A stretch of DNA of 64,000 nucleotides, from the NCBI RefSeq assembly GCF_019925205.1, contig NC_083566.1:13206001-13270000 (forward strand). Reading direction: 5' to 3'. Below, piece by piece: positions 1-14,162 of this stretch. How positions within the stretch are numbered: the stretch's first letter is position 1; each line of letters starts with the position of its first letter. Made by a program: the position numbers and the translations under genes. The stretch is from Metopolophium dirhodum. Taxonomy: Eukaryota; Arthropoda; Insecta; Hemiptera; Aphididae. A model generated the notes under the pieces. It had not been told where the DNA came from. It searched no databases and saw nothing but the letters and a program-made list of their open reading frames with translations.

Positions 1-1020
1 ATAATAATTTTAATAATAAAACAAAACAGTTTGAGATTTTAAAAATTACGTAAAAAAAATTCTTTTAAATTTGTAATATACAGCAGTTTCAATATTGTAT
101 TAATTATTGATTGCAATATTATAATAATATAACATAAAAAGAGTTTGCCTTTGAAGTTTGAATAATTTGGTAGATACCCACATCAAAATTCAAAACTTAA
201 AATGGAAAACGTGCTAGTTTTTCCACTAAAAATATGCAGCAACATTATTAATTAAATCATAATGATTTGTAAATTTGTTAAGCTTTAAATAATTAAATGT
301 TTAGAGTAAAATTAGCGATCTATAAAAGCTTCATTAAACTGCAGCAGTAATACCACCAACAGAAATTAAATTAAATTTTGTAAATGTTTAACTAGATTTT
401 ATAATACATCTATCTATATATAAAACATAGAATACATGGTTTTTAATAATAAACAAAAATTAAATAATGTTTTATTGTTTTTAATATTGTATAATATAGG
501 TTATATCTATGAAACGCTTACCACTTTATTAATTATACTTAAATGAAAGGGACAAAAGGTTGAGTTTTTGAAATGTCCAACTGCCATCTGTTAAATACCA
601 CGTTCAAAGGGTCGTCATGTTTCATGTTTGTAATTCTAGAGTACCTACAAGTCGAGTACTTGTACATTTCCCCTTTAATTGTCAAACGTTACGCATGATT
701 AAATCTTGAACAAATAGATTAGAAAAAAATAATCGAATTATACCAGGTGACACTTGATAAAAAAATTATGATGAACTACCTATTATAAATTATAATATAT
801 GATTTTTTCGCCTGAATAATTTTTGTCACAAAAAAAGTTAATATTTCATTACACATTAATTCATTAATTGTAATTAAACATTTATCAGACTCAAAAATCA
901 TGAGTTTGATCCTCATAGAGTTAGAAGCACAAACAAAACAGTAATATTTGATCAATTTGGCTAGTAAATCTACATATTATAATACTTGATTTATTTGTTT
1001 CCAATATTTCAAATTTTCAA
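1..1020. other. AT-rich stretch, no gene seen
   Basis: Very AT-rich sequence with stop codons in all frames. I see no exon with plausible splice sites and no clear repeat boundary. Confidence 0.5.
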
Positions 1021-1029
1021 ATGTTTGCG

Positions 1030-3002
1030 TTTTTAATGATGCTGATAAAGCTATTTTACTATTAGACACCTTATATCACCCTGTATTGCATATAAATTTC
1101 AACATTTCTACAAATAGTACAAATATTGAATCGAATGCTATTTTGATTTTAACCAAACAGATTTCTACGGCCTTCATATCCTCTAAATTCTTGTAACTGG
1201 AATACAATTTTAAACAATTCAGACATTAATGTAGACACTTCTAGCTTTTACTCAATACTTAATACTCACATTAATTTATTTGTTCCTAAAAAAGTTCCAA
1301 AAAATCAAATTTCCCCTCTTGGTATAGCACTATAGCAGGCATTTGCGATAAGTTTAATTATTAAAAAAAAACTGTTAACAAATAATTAAAAATAAAGTAT
1401 TTAGAACAATTTATTTCAATTTGTTCCCCTAATATCCACGGACCACGACTAGACTAATAAATTTGTGATAAATGTGAATAATATGATGGTTTGATTTTTA
1501 TGGATAAATAATTTTATATAATTTCAAACTATTCTTAAAGTAAAATTAATAGAACAAAAAAATTGTAAAAATTAGTTAATATTTTGAACAGTTATAAGGC
1601 AAATAAAATTTGCACCTTCCGGAACATATATAAATTGTTGAAAATCCTCAACTGTTGTTAAGCATATTATTTAATAATGTTGAAAGTACAGGAAAATGTT
1701 ATTTTTTCTCTATCAGTTATTTCTGTCTGACATAATAATACGAATTTCTGAATTATTAATTTTAATTTATACACTCAATCTAGAATTTGGGATAAAACTA
1801 AAATAATGTTATAATATATTATCTGATATGACTGTTGTATTGATATATATCGCATAAAAACTATTTGGTGTATCTGATCCCTTGTTATCATGGTTCAATT
1901 TTTATCTCACTTCCCGTATACAAATTGTAAAAATACATAATTATTCTTCTTCCCCCATTACCGTAGTTATCTCGGGTGTCCCACAAGGCGGGTCCTTTCT
2001 CCCGTGGCTATTTAACGTATTTATTAACGATGAGTCTCAATGCTTTGTATCCTGTAAATTTTTGCTCTTAGCTGACAACCTGAAGGTATTTAATGTGCAG
2101 GTAATTGACACATCTGATTATCTAGATCTCCAAAGCTGCATAGATAATTTTCATGAATGGTGCACAAATAATGGCTTAGTAATAAATATTAATAAATGTA
2201 ATTATATATAATTTTTCCGAACACGTTCAAATATAAACTTTAATTTATTATACTCTATTAATTCTACTTCTCTAGTCCCAGTCTCCACTGTAAAATATTT
2301 AGGTGTTATTTTATCTACCTATCTATCGTTTAATGATCATATTAATTATATTTATAATAAGTCTATGAACACTCTTGGGTTTATTGATCGTAACACTATT
2401 GGTTTCTCAGTTGTCTAACATTTATACATTAAACACCCTCTTTATAATGTATCTAGTTCATTCGGTGCTTGAATACTCTACTATTATTATAGTCTTCCCA
2501 TAAAATACCCTATATTAATCGATTAAATAAAATACAAAATAAATTCTTAAAAATAAGCTCATTCCGTTGCGGTGCAAACCCATATATTAATTTTAAATCT
2601 CTAACTGAAAGTCAAGTTGAGTTTGATGTAACATTTTTTTATAAATTACTAAATAATAATATTGATGCTCCTAATTTACATTCTAAATTATCATTAGCCG
2701 TTCCTTCTTTTTACTCAAGGAGTCCTCAAACTGTTAAAACGAAATTTCATACGACTAACTTCGGATACGCAGCCCTTCTTGATCGCGCTTGTCGCGCTTG
2801 TCGCACTATTAATAATTTGTCAAATATTGATATTTTTTGCGATTCTTTACCATCTATAATTAAAAAATTGTACTATAGTTTATATTTATTATCTTAACTT
2901 ATTCTTGTTAGTTTTGTATGCATTTTATACCTTGTATTTCAATGCATTATCTAAATCATATGCCCTTGAGGCGTTGATATTATTTACCTAAAAAAAAAAA
3001 AT
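1030..3002 (+). mobile_element. Decayed non-LTR retrotransposon (Jockey-like LINE) with poly(A) end
   Basis: Pieces of a LINE open reading frame lie in order on the + strand. At 1200-1320 is a stretch resembling the end of an endonuclease domain (INLFVPKK context). At 1882-2211 is a 109-codon reverse transcriptase fragment with the SGVPQG motif and LADN where the catalytic (Y/F)ADD should be. KYLGVIL follows at about 2290, and a C-terminal region at 2520-2897 has shifted frame. It ends in an A-run (2991-3002) as a LINE 3' end should. The N-terminal part of the RT domain is missing between about 1330 and 1880. Several stops, a frameshift and the changed catalytic motif make it non-functional. 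The clade call is by look of the motifs only. Confidence 0.75.
1882..2211 (+). pseudogene. Reverse transcriptase fragment of the LINE
   Basis: A 109-codon open piece of an RT domain covers the palm region: a fingers/palm boundary resembling the usual SWF.YL.R motif, then SGVPQG, then ALADN-type catalytic box reading LLADNLK, then NKCNYI. Residues after GVPQG read GGSFLPWLF instead of the usual GS.L.PLLF, and the second catalytic aspartate is Asn. It stops at 2209-2211, while homologous sequence continues beyond. It belongs to the surrounding LINE remnant. Confidence 0.75.
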
Positions 3003-4080
3003 ATTATTTATTATTTGCTTTAATGATATTTTTTAAAACATATAGAAACTTCTCCATTTGTATATACGTTACGGCTTACACTGTAACAGGTGCAATCTTT
3101 TTACCAAGATAATTGATGCTAAAGTTACTCATTTTAATCATGGGTATTTTTTTTTTAATTTTAAAACGACCTGTTCGATGGTATTCACATAAATTGTATA
3201 ATAATTAATTTGTATTAGTATGATCATATGAAAAAATGTACATATAAATTGGACTAATTGAGTTTTTATCGAATTTTGTAATGTGATATAAACAACTATC
3301 ACTTATCGGTATGCAGTATTATACGCAAATAATAGATTTTTTAAATAGCATTATTTCTATTTTCTAAGAATCCTTACTAAAACTGCTCGGAAATAATAAA
3401 ACTATACGTAGTTTACAATCTATATGTATAATTTTTATACCTACAGCCACAGGTATTGTATGTTTTATCATACCTAGTGAAGTTTTTTTTATTTTAAAAT
3501 AATATATACTTTGTCATTTTTAATATGATTATATGAATTATATTTAATATATAAATAACTACATCTTGTACAGTTGAAAGTTTAAACAAGAATTTACTAT
3601 TTTAAATTTTTAAATTATGTAAATTGAATGATAAATTATAATATGTTAATGAAAGAAAAATAGATAGTTACCTACCTACTTGAATATTTATCGGAATACA
3701 TTATTTATTGTAAAATCTAAAAATATCTTTACATTTTTTTATTTTATCATAATAATATAATTGAAACGGCAATATGGTATCTTATTTAATATCTGATTTT
3801 TTTATTCCATACAATATAATATTTTACTTATTATTCAAATAATATACATGTGTTACTACTTACTAGTTTACTTGTTTAGTGTTTATATAGGTACTATCCA
3901 CTTTCTATCATTACATCATATAGATCCGTTGATTTATGATAGCGTCACTAATCACGTACGGAGCAACACTTCATGGTTACATTCGATAAAAGAAAAAAGT
4001 AAGGGGAAAAATAAATAAAAACAAAACATAATTGACACAAAACGAACGATAATCTGTGGGTTGGATGGTTATTTTGTGGA
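3003..4080. other. AT-rich stretch, no gene seen
   Basis: No exon, inverted repeat or recognisable mobile element stands out. The base composition is strongly AT. Confidence 0.4.
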
Positions 4081-4329
4081 CAAGGACAGGCGTGAGGGGA
4101 AATGACGACGTAGTTAATATAGATCTAATAAAGTTTTGCCGATCCGTCTAAGGCCCTGGAGGTGTTTGGTTTGTCGGTGTCTGGTTCGGTAACCGTCGTA
4201 TATATACAGCGGAGATAGAGGAAAGAAAGGGCGAATAAGTCGTATCAAGACGAATCATTTGCCAAAACCCCGAGCGCAATATAAAATGGCCCGAAAAGCC
4301 TGCACGAGTGGGTTGGTGGTGGTGATGTG

Positions 4330-4387
<58 letters not shown>

Positions 4388-4480
4388 GCACGCGTGTGTG
4401 GCGGCCGACAGACAGTAGCAGTGGCGAAGGGTACTTATTGAATCTGAGAGTTTATGTACACAGCACCCAGGGGCCTATAT
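4081..4480. other. Small GC-richer patch around a (GT)n tract
   Basis: The patch has much more G+C than its surroundings, a TATATATA word at about 4200 followed by purine-rich sequence, and the GT microsatellite. Such patches in this genome often mark 5' gene ends or control DNA, but I could not build an exon here. The frame running through it translates mainly to Val-Cys repeats from the GT tract and is not credible as a gene. Confidence 0.25.
4332..4385. repeat. (GT)27 microsatellite
   Basis: An uninterrupted GT dinucleotide run of about 54 bases, directly visible. Confidence 0.95.
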
Positions 4481-6700
4481 ACTATTCGCCGTGTAAACTT
4501 TAATGAAACCTCCCCGACGACTATATATTTTGTATTCTTTTTTCATCAACTCGCTGCCGTTAAACCCTTAAACCATTCGTTTATTAAAACTTCTTCATCT
4601 TTTATTCGATAGAAAACCGCTAGTCATTCGAGAAAAAAGTAAACAGAACCAAGTATAACTACCCTTTCCTTTTCCGGCTCGACTGTGGGTACTCTTTTTC
4701 TTTTCTCCTTGAACGTCCGCTCTACCCCCTACCGCCCATTTGCCGTTTCACCGCAATTTAATAACCATAATCTACTATATTGTAGACTTATTGGAATTTT
4801 TTTTTTACGATATATATTTATTAAAGAAAATTGCTTTAGGGTATTTCAGAACGCACACAGATTAATTGCTGATTGCCTCTTGCTGTTAAACCTTTTATTG
4901 TAATAGAGCGTTTTTATACGATGAACATAATACAATATAATTTTATAATATATTTATCGTTATATAAATAATTTATATTACATTTAATCATTTAATTTCA
5001 TTATAATTTTGTAACGATTCACAAATACCCATTAGTATAATAACTAACTAGTAGGTAACTACACTGTGACGTGGCACGAGAGTCGCGATGGATGTAATTA
5101 AATCTTAAGAGACGCTATTGTTTCTAGTTTTCTGTGTTTAATAAAGGATTTGGTCATAAGTAATAATGCGTCTTATTGTAATTTTTGAGAAAATCTCATT
5201 GAACATTTTTAAATTAGAGAGCATGTTATATGAATTGAATTATTCTATATTAGTAAATAGTGGATGGGTGTTGAAGGAAACACTTTTGTCAATTTGTTTA
5301 GTTCACAATACCACAGTCTGGGCTATAATAAACATTAGTTATTGGATTTGGACAAATTTGATCCAGTATTGCCTTGCTTAAATGGAGCTGTTACAAGTTG
5401 ACGAATAAAATTCAGTACGTCACCTAACAAAATTCGAAATTAAAATAGTTTAAAATATTGTTTTCTATTTTTGAAATGTCTACGATTTATTTTTTGAATT
5501 ACAATAATATATCAAAAATCGTCTGAAAAGAAATTCTTATATACATTTTTTAAATTACAAAAAAAAAATAATAAATGTTCATTTAATTAAAATAATAATA
5601 TTATAAACTACAATTTTTATCTTATTTAAAAAACAAGCTGAAGCCCAAAATTAAATTATAATTAAATACAATGTATATAAGCACTTAAAGAATAAGTAAC
5701 TTAAAATAATTTATTATTATAAACAATTAACAATAAAATGAGCAATTTATTTTAGAACTAAATATACGTAACACAAATTTAAGCTATGTTTAATAATTAA
5801 AGATATTTTAGAAATAGTACCATTAACTTTAACCCAAATAATAACTAAATATTCATTTTGAATTATATTTTCAAGCTTTTGGACTTGGAAACAAATTTTT
5901 TAAACATAATAAAAAAAGTAGACATTTTTTAATGTTTATATAAATATTAAAATAGGTAGATCAAAAAGAGCCAAAATATTTTGAAAATCGTAAGAGAAAT
6001 ATTTGGTGAAAATATTGTGAAGTCTCAACGGTTTTCATTTATGAACATAAACAAAAAAACTTGTGTGCGTATAAATATTCCCGTTTTTTCGTTTTTGTTG
6101 TTGGTATAGTTTTTCACATTTATTTAAAAAAAGTTTTGAGAATTGTTTAGTTTTGACACCCGCAACCCCCACTTCCACGAGTATCCACTAGTTCAAATTC
6201 GGTACCCGAAACACCCATTTAAAATTTATGATTGAATATTTTTGCTAATCCACAAGGTGACATCCATAGCGATGACAAACACTAAAAATAATTAATAATA
6301 ATAAATATGTATATTATAAATGAATGCAATAATATGTATATTCAATTTATATATTATAATATAAATATTCAACTATGCTAATTTATAAGTTATAGCACAT
6401 AATATGACATATCCATTATACCACGGTCTACGATATAAATATATTTAATCCATTTAGACATCGAAATGAGATTTTTGCCCTATAAGTGTGAACTAGCTAT
6501 AGCTTTCCTCGATCTAAATAATATTTGTGACTGCAGGTTCGATCGAAATTAATGTAACCGTTTGCACCACACCTATAAAGAATAAACACAAATAGGGAGA
6601 CTCGTTCACATATCGATACTAATTTATTGTGGATGATAATATTATGATATAATAATATAATAGCTAGTATCTATATCGTCATACAGCCTTATTTAATTGT
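4481..6700. other. AT-rich intergenic DNA with decayed dispersed repeat
   Basis: No supported gene. Between about 5400 and 6240 the wording (reflexive TTTTGAAAATCG, GGTGAAAAT, a TTTTTCGTTTTTG segment and GTATCCACTAGTTCAAATTCGG) resembles 10800-11180 and other copies in the window. This suggests an old member of an abundant dispersed repeat family. Confidence 0.35.
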
Positions 6701-6719
6701 ACATATTTGTATCGAACAC

Positions 6720-8420
6720 TGCAGACGATGGTTTAATTTCGCGGCAGATTTACTACCTGCAGAAAGACTGCAGCAGCGAAATAACGTCGCTACGCCGTTC
6801 GGATCGCTCGAAAGTTTGCCAATTCGACCCGTCGAGCAAATGCTGTAATAGGCGTACGAATTTATTATAATAAAATATTAGATTGTAAAGAATTGACCCG
6901 TTGTCTCGTGTCGAAATCCGTTCTTCGGCGAGTCATGTAATCAACAGAAAACTTATTATACTTATGCACAATATTATGTAAGTATGTATGTATGTATGTA
7001 TGTATATTATAAAGTCGTAGTCGACGGTCGTTTTTATTATTATTGCAGTTATTAACAAAAAAGGGAAAACAGCGGCGCGAAAAACGTTTTCGGACGTGCC
7101 GTTTATTGGTAAAGTTGTGCGAAGCGGAGAGCGGTATAAACGCAGTAGCTCTTTGTTCAATATATATTAATAATGTACACGAGACTGCAAAGAATAAAAG
7201 TGTGATATACATATACATAATATTATAATATAATATAATATGTATATATATATTTATACACCTACTGAGAATGAAAAGTGTTGTGCGCCGCAGCGGCGGG
7301 TGAAGCGTACAATATTGTATGTGCGGAGGTGGGTGCGCGGCAACACTCCGTTGAATATTAATAAATACACGACCCCCGTTAAATTAATAATAACGAGTTA
7401 AAAGTTACGGCGACGGCGCGGCGGCGGCGGTGCGGCGCTCCATTGTGTTCGAGTTTGCTGCAGCAGTCGCGGCGGCGGCGGCGGAGATCCGCGAGTATAA
7501 ACGGTATGGCGCGTACCCTGCACTACACCGGTGCGGGTATAATATTATACACACCGACCCCCGCGTGGCATATGCGCGTGTATATATATATATATATGCA
7601 CTGCCGCATGCACAGTACTAACAACACACCGGTGTGCGCGCAGATTTCGGCGAAAGGGTTAAACGCGCGCAGACATAATAATATAATGAGTTTCACATTG
7701 CCATTGTGACGACGAGCCTCACGCGTCTACATACATATTATAATATACCTGTAAAATATATAATATTGTATCGCATCGGTGCTCTCCGCCGCGTATGACA
7801 TTCCTCTCGTCTCGTCGGGCGACTACACCCCGTCCGTCGCCAGTCGTGTACATCGCTACACCGTCACACCTGCGCCGCCCGCGAGTCGTCGGGGGCGCTT
7901 TCGGTATTATTCGGCCCGGCCCGCGCGTATGTATAATATTATAATATTATACCCACCTACACCTCTGGCGGGGACTCAAGATATCCCACTGTCGGCGGGA
8001 CCCACCCCCGCCGACGACGACGACAACCACCACCACCGCCGCCATCCCCGGAAACCGCCACCACCCCCTGTCGACTGTTATATACGACGCCGCCGCGGAT
8101 CGCGTATATTCTAAGCACCCATACACATAATAGTACCATAGTTGATTGCGTATATGATATTATTATATTTACACGCGCGTAATATTCTATATGACTATAT
8201 TAATATATATCGCATTATTATAATACATAGTATTATATTGTGCGCGCAACGGCAACGATTATATTATATTAACACTTTTGAACTTGGTGAGCTGGTGTCG
8301 AAACTTTATATCATAAGAATCGCGATGAGCCCCGCGGAGGGGAGGCTCAAACGGACGATGTGTGTGTATTGTGTGCAATATAATATTATAATAGTGATAC
8401 TGATAACCGAAGTATGAGGG
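6720..8420. promoter_or_regulatory. GC-rich island upstream of hbn, candidate control region or unseen 5' exon
   Basis: About 1.7 kb of alternating CG-rich and TA-rich sequence stands out from AT-rich flanks. It holds many CpGs, GGCGGCGG-type runs at 7410-7480, a purine-to-CGACGACGACGA stretch near 8010, and homeodomain-like TTAAATTAATAAT at about 7380. Several overlapping frames are open on both strands, as expected for biased composition, and none has coding character or splice support. It could be control DNA, a noncoding RNA promoter, or the 5' end of a gene I cannot resolve. Confidence 0.3.
6982..7005. repeat. (GTAT)n microsatellite
   Basis: About six GTAT units in a row, directly visible. 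Confidence 0.85.
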
Positions 8421-9289
8421 CATTGTGTCCAAAACTATGCGCCACGTCGCTTTATATCACGTAGGTAACTACAACATGGCTCATATTATTATTTATGTAT
8501 AGTAGTAAGTCCAAATACGCAAGTCAAACTATTACTATAATGTATATATTATACTATTATATCAATGCTGTCGCGAGAACGTCGTGTAATTACTGTATAA
8601 CGACTACGCGTCTTGTTCCGGACGAATTATATCTACATCATTATTATATTGCTTTAACGTCGTTCATCTGTATACCTATTACATATATAAATATAGATTA
8701 TTATGCACAAATAATAATAATACACGTGCGACTATATATTATCATTATATAGTACCTACCTACCCATAATAATGTCCCATATGTGTATTATAATATATAC
8801 ATTATAATATTATACTAACATAGTAACATTCGCCGAACACGTAACGTTAACTGTTATTATTAATATTGAACGCGCTATAAATCCGTGAACAGAATGCTTA
8901 TAATATATACGATAGGCATATTAAATTATTCATCTGCAGCAGTGGTATATGCAATTACATTAGATATGTTAGTTTAATATCGCGTCATCTTGCAGAAAGT
9001 TTACTGAAATGGGTTGAAACCAAATGCGATGAGTGTATCATGTCTATAATATGTAGACATTAGTGCTGAACAGTATTTATAAACTGGAGCTGGATCGTCA
9101 ATATTTATTTATTCGTATGGCATTGTGCAGTCGATATGACGATATTGATCCACTTACGCTCGAATTTAATAACATATCATAGGTAATGATAAAGTATGAT
9201 GTTATTGATATTAACATATTTCCCATTATTCACATTCCTTTCCCGTTTAAAGAACCCTCTTTTTTGAGAGAATTGACAAAATTGAATTT
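8421..9289. other. AT-rich stretch, no gene seen
   Basis: Sequence rich in ATTATAAT words. No exon or mobile element could be supported. Confidence 0.35.
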
Positions 9290-9560
9290 AACCTACTGAA
9301 GTACTAATGCGTAAAGCAATGCCTAATAGGTGTAAACCAAATTACTTTACTCACAATAATAATATCATTACCTACATACTTGTATATAATATTATAGGTT
9401 GACAGAACGTCTTCGATCAGAATCGTTTTTCGTATAGGTACGATGATTTTATTTCTTTGAATTCAAATTTAACACATCCATTACACTATTACAGTGAGAC
9501 TCTCTAGACACCTAATGTACCACAGAGCATTACCCACTTACCCGCTTTTTTTCATTGAAA
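9290..9560 (+). repeat. Dispersed repeat family A, copy 1
   Basis: It shares ordered blocks with 25470-25735 (opposite strand) and 55015-55310 (same strand): ACTTTA(C)TCACAATAATA, then GACAG..CGTCTT..TCAGAATCG, GAATTCAAATTTAACAC, CATTACA..CAGTGA, CTAGACACCTAATGTAC, then CACTTACCCGC. No coding capacity is seen. The class is unknown. Confidence 0.65.
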
Positions 9561-12500
9561 CACCAGTTACAAGGAGATTAGCTTTTTATTAACTATTAAG
9601 TATTACCATTTTTTTTACTAACAAATATGTAGGTACTTATTGATATATTATAACAGTATAAGATTTTAATTATTTTTGCTGTATTGAATGTTAAATTAAT
9701 TTTTCCACGCCTGACGCCTCAAGAACCTAACCTGTTATCTCAAGAAATGAGATTAGCTCCTCTATGATATTATCGGGGACAGGTCCAATATGACTTAATA
9801 TAGATTTAGTTTTTTTAATTATTTTACATAGCCATATTAAATATAATATTATGATGTATCTTTTATTCAAATGTATAACTATAATATCGATGGTACATGC
9901 GTTGGATGTCAATTTGTATCATACCATACGAGGCAAATTAATTTTTATTGCATTATATCACGTATCATGTATTTAAACTCAAAATAATATTATCTAATCT
10001 AAATTACCTGAATAGTTACATCACCATGTTATTATTATTAATTTTAAAATTCCACCACACTCCAATAGTTCATATGCTGTAGATGAACTTATATATTTAA
10101 TATTTATGAATAATGTATAAATAAGTTTACTTTGTTATTTTTGGCAACACCAATCACTATTCACCAATGTAATCATGCTACAAGTTACAACTTTCAATAA
10201 TGTCATTAGAATATTCCAACTAAATATACTAGGCATATATGCATCAATTGGTATCTAAGACAAATTTACCGCTAAACCTATAAACCAGTGGTTCGTGAGC
10301 CTGTCAACTGTTATAGATAGCTCCCCTAGCACTACACAGCCCTAAATAATTTTGAAATTGTCATCTTTGTTTTTGCTTTAAAAAAATAATGTAGCTCAAA
10401 AATCGTATTTAAGTGATGACATGCGTATTCAACCTTTGAGCAAGTATCCATTATATAATAATAATTAAAAAACTTGTAGAGGAAAGGTCAAACTAAAAAA
10501 AAAATTGAGCTGGTAATTATTAATTATAATAAATTATGCATAAAGAAACAATTAAAAATAAGTTAATAAGATTAAAAGCGAAAATAATAAACATTGTTAT
10601 TTTAAATTTTAATGTTTTCATTTCTTCGAATATCTAAAACCTGTAAAACAAGTGATCCTCATTGTTTATGATATAAGAAAAAAAATGTTAAGTAGGTATA
10701 ACTGCTCTGCTGTACCTACAATAAGTGTCAAATGTACCGAGTCTTTGAGTAATTCACTGTAATAAATGTTTATGTTAAATTTGAATTGAATGTAAATCGT
10801 TGGATACAATAAAATTAAAAACTAAAAAAATCGAAAATTTCAAAAGGCTATAATGACAAATTAAGAGGAAAATTAATTATATATTAAATTTTGAGGCATT
10901 TTTTATCAACATTCATAAAAAAAAATGTCTGTAGGTACATATAGATTAAAAATAGTCAAAATATATAATTATACCATATTATAGAAAATTATAATATAAG
11001 CATTCGATGAAAATTTAAAGTATTTATCTACGGTTATTCGTTTTTGAGTTACCAACACCGATTTTGTCAAGATCTGGTTATGCGTAAAAATCCCAATTCG
11101 ATTATTTTAAAGAATACTTTACATTATTTACTTTTGATTCCCCTAAGTGTCAACTAGAACCAATTTGCTACCAGAAACCTCGTAAAAAGTTGAAAAACGA
11201 AGAGGGGAGATTTGAAGTATATATTCTTTTTTCGATTCATACATATAGAATATAGAAGAGTTTGATGCCACAGACCAATTTTCGATGATATTAAAACGTT
11301 CAAACTTAATAAAAAATGGACATTACGTCTGTGGACAATAATCCTGGAACTCTAATTTTTAATATATTTTTAAATAGTTATGTCCTTACGATTTATTTTT
11401 GATTTACTATTTCAGATTGGTGTTGCGTTTATACGATTTATAATTCAATTTGAATTACAATACGCAGATAAATATAATTAAAGTATAATTAGTATTAATA
11501 AGGTTTTGTCAAGACTCTACAGTCTACTTTCAGCAACAATGAACTTAACGAATCGAGAAATGCGTACATTTTAATTAAAAAGATCTCAAAATGTGCAAAA
11601 ATACAAAAAACAAAAAACTCAGAAAAATTATAAAACAATATATGTTTGAAGCTATTGTTATACTTTTAATTTTTGTCAAGTGTTCTTCCTTAGTAATCAA
11701 CCCCTTTGGTTGTTTTGAAATAATAATACTTTATTTTACCTTCATCCTGGACAATTTTTAACCAATTTTTTCGAGTCCTGTACATTTTATACTGCTACTC
11801 TTGTATAAGAGGCTAATTAGAAATAATAAACTAAAAAAAAGCCCTATAGCTAGGTATACTAAATACCTTAAAGCCACCTGAAATTTTTTTTTATTTTCTC
11901 CGTATACATATAATTAAGTTCCACATTTGTAAATGTATTCTCATTTCTCTGCAGTATAATTCGTGACGTTTATATTAACTATTGTTATTATTGCTAATCA
12001 TGAACTATTTCTCACCATGATTTTACAATAAGTTTGCATAGTTGCATAATGCATACCTACATAAAATTATAATCATCCAAATTAAAACTAATATTAATTA
12101 ATTAATTTAACTAAAAATAATATTAATTAGAGCATTAGGGGGGAAAAAAGAAAAAAACGAAGAAAACACTTTAATACAAACATGAGTTTATCTGACATAA
12201 AACTGAACCGTTAAACAGAATAATATAAATTGAAAGAATATTATTATATATAGTAATAAATAATAATACTATTACAGGTATAGAATCATGATGTGTATTT
12301 TATATAAAATTCTGCTTTATATAGGTAGAGATAAATATTGTTACCTTTATTCCTCTATAAATAGACTAAATTAAAATTATTAATAATTGTTTTGTAGGCT
12401 GTTGCGTATTATTTTGTTATTACTTATAAATATGTCTTTAAAAAAGTAAGTAGGTACTTGGAAATAGTTGAACTCTATTAACATTATTTTGATAACTAAT

Positions 12501-14160
12501 TGAAGAATAATTAAGAATGTCTTTAACTATTTTTAATATCACATTATGATGCTGCTATAACTATAACAATAATAATCAATAAAATGCTTAAAACATAACA
12601 ACAAATATATATCTAGTTGATTATTAATTGATTAGATATTTAATTTTAATAATATATATTAGTACATTGGTTGATTGTATAATTTAATTTAAATTAATTT
12701 TGTGGTTTTTTTCACGTTAAATCATTAGATATGTAATTAGTTGTTAAATGACCGTTTATAATAAATCACAAGTACATTATATACTATGAGTTATTAAAAT
12801 TCATGAGAACAAAAATAAATTGTAGTAAAAGAACAAAATATTCTTTTTAACTCATTAAGTGGAAAACCCCCTTCGTGTGTGATAGGTTTCAATTAAATTT
12901 GCGATTTCAATTCGAATAGTGGCCCTTGTTAGTATTGTTTTCACAGGCTATTCAGTCCCCTTATTAGAGCTATTATAATAATATAATATAGGGGGATATA
13001 TTATAATACGTATGACTGGATATAAACTAAAATACTGTATTAATCGTGATTTAGTAAACTTTCAAATTAAATGACTTATGTATCTAATTTTAAATGGGAA
13101 ATCTATTCAATTTAAAGGTTTATTATTAAAACGCAGTAAAACGGTCAAGAATATATTGGTAATACTGAGAACTTTAGATTCTAATTTACGGTTAATTTTT
13201 AATATTTTTAATATTACTATACAGCTACCTAGTTACAATATAATATTATTATAAATCAATGATAAATATAAATATTAGTAGGTCCTTAAAACTTATTTTG
13301 ACACAGTTTTCTAATAAAATAAAATTAAAGCTAGACAAACATAGGTACATGTATATTGTGAGTTGGAACTTTTAGCTTTAGCAAGATTTCTCAAAGTATT
13401 ATTAATAAATTTGCAATATCATGATAAGATTGGTATCTATTGTCATACTTCTTAATCCTCGGCATTTGGGGATGAAGTGTTTTAGACAAGAAATAATGAA
13501 TAACATTTTAAATTAAAAGTATCTCAAGTTGTTCACAAATTATTGATAACTAATTAACGAGTTACAACATAAATCATAAATATCATATTTTGTTCTATTC
13601 AAAATCATATACAAACAGTTACTTCTCTCTTACAATGCATACTCTTGTGAGTTGTGGTATTTTCCAACATAAGTGCAAGGGTAGGTATTTCGATCATTCA
13701 GGCGGCTGGTAGATGAGCTCGATCACTGGACTCGGACAACCGACGTCAAACAAACTAGAATAATATACCTATACAGTATACAGTATATAATATATATTAT
13801 ACATATTCTTCAAACTTTTATATTTATGTAATTGTATGAGCAATAAATAAAATACTTGAACCGTGTAAAAATTAGCAAAACTATATAAATATATAATATG
13901 CGTTTACGAAGTTAAAGCTCCATAAAAACCACCTATCTAAAAACGTCTAGTGGTATATTTTAAGACTTTAAAAATCAATAATTAATACATAAGTATTAAA
14001 GTACATAACCAGCATTAAGTATATATGTATACAATTTATACTCTTCACTCAATGGTAGTATGTATGGTAGTATGTACCTAGTACCTATGTATAAACAGTT
14101 TAAAGAACATACATATACAATATATTACTTTATATAGGTATAATGTTAAATATGAAAATA
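9561..14160. other. AT-rich intergenic DNA, partly old repeats
   Basis: No supported gene. Segment 10380-11470 resembles the internal part of the dispersed family seen at 5400-6240 and 25740-26230. The remainder is low-complexity AT-rich sequence without recognisable structure. Confidence 0.35.
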
Positions 14161-14162
14161 AT

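Noticed and set aside
4259..4441. 60-codon frame over the GT tract
   Set aside because: It is almost entirely Val-Cys repeats from a dinucleotide run, with no homology or splice context.
6865..7228. Overlapping frames of 61-117 codons on both strands
   Set aside because: Composition-driven frames over a GTAT repeat and CpG-rich DNA; no domain or consistent coding bias.
7430..8139. Several frames in the GC-rich block
   Set aside because: Low-complexity Arg/Ala/Pro translations on both strands from CGG/CCG runs; typical of GC-rich noncoding sequence.
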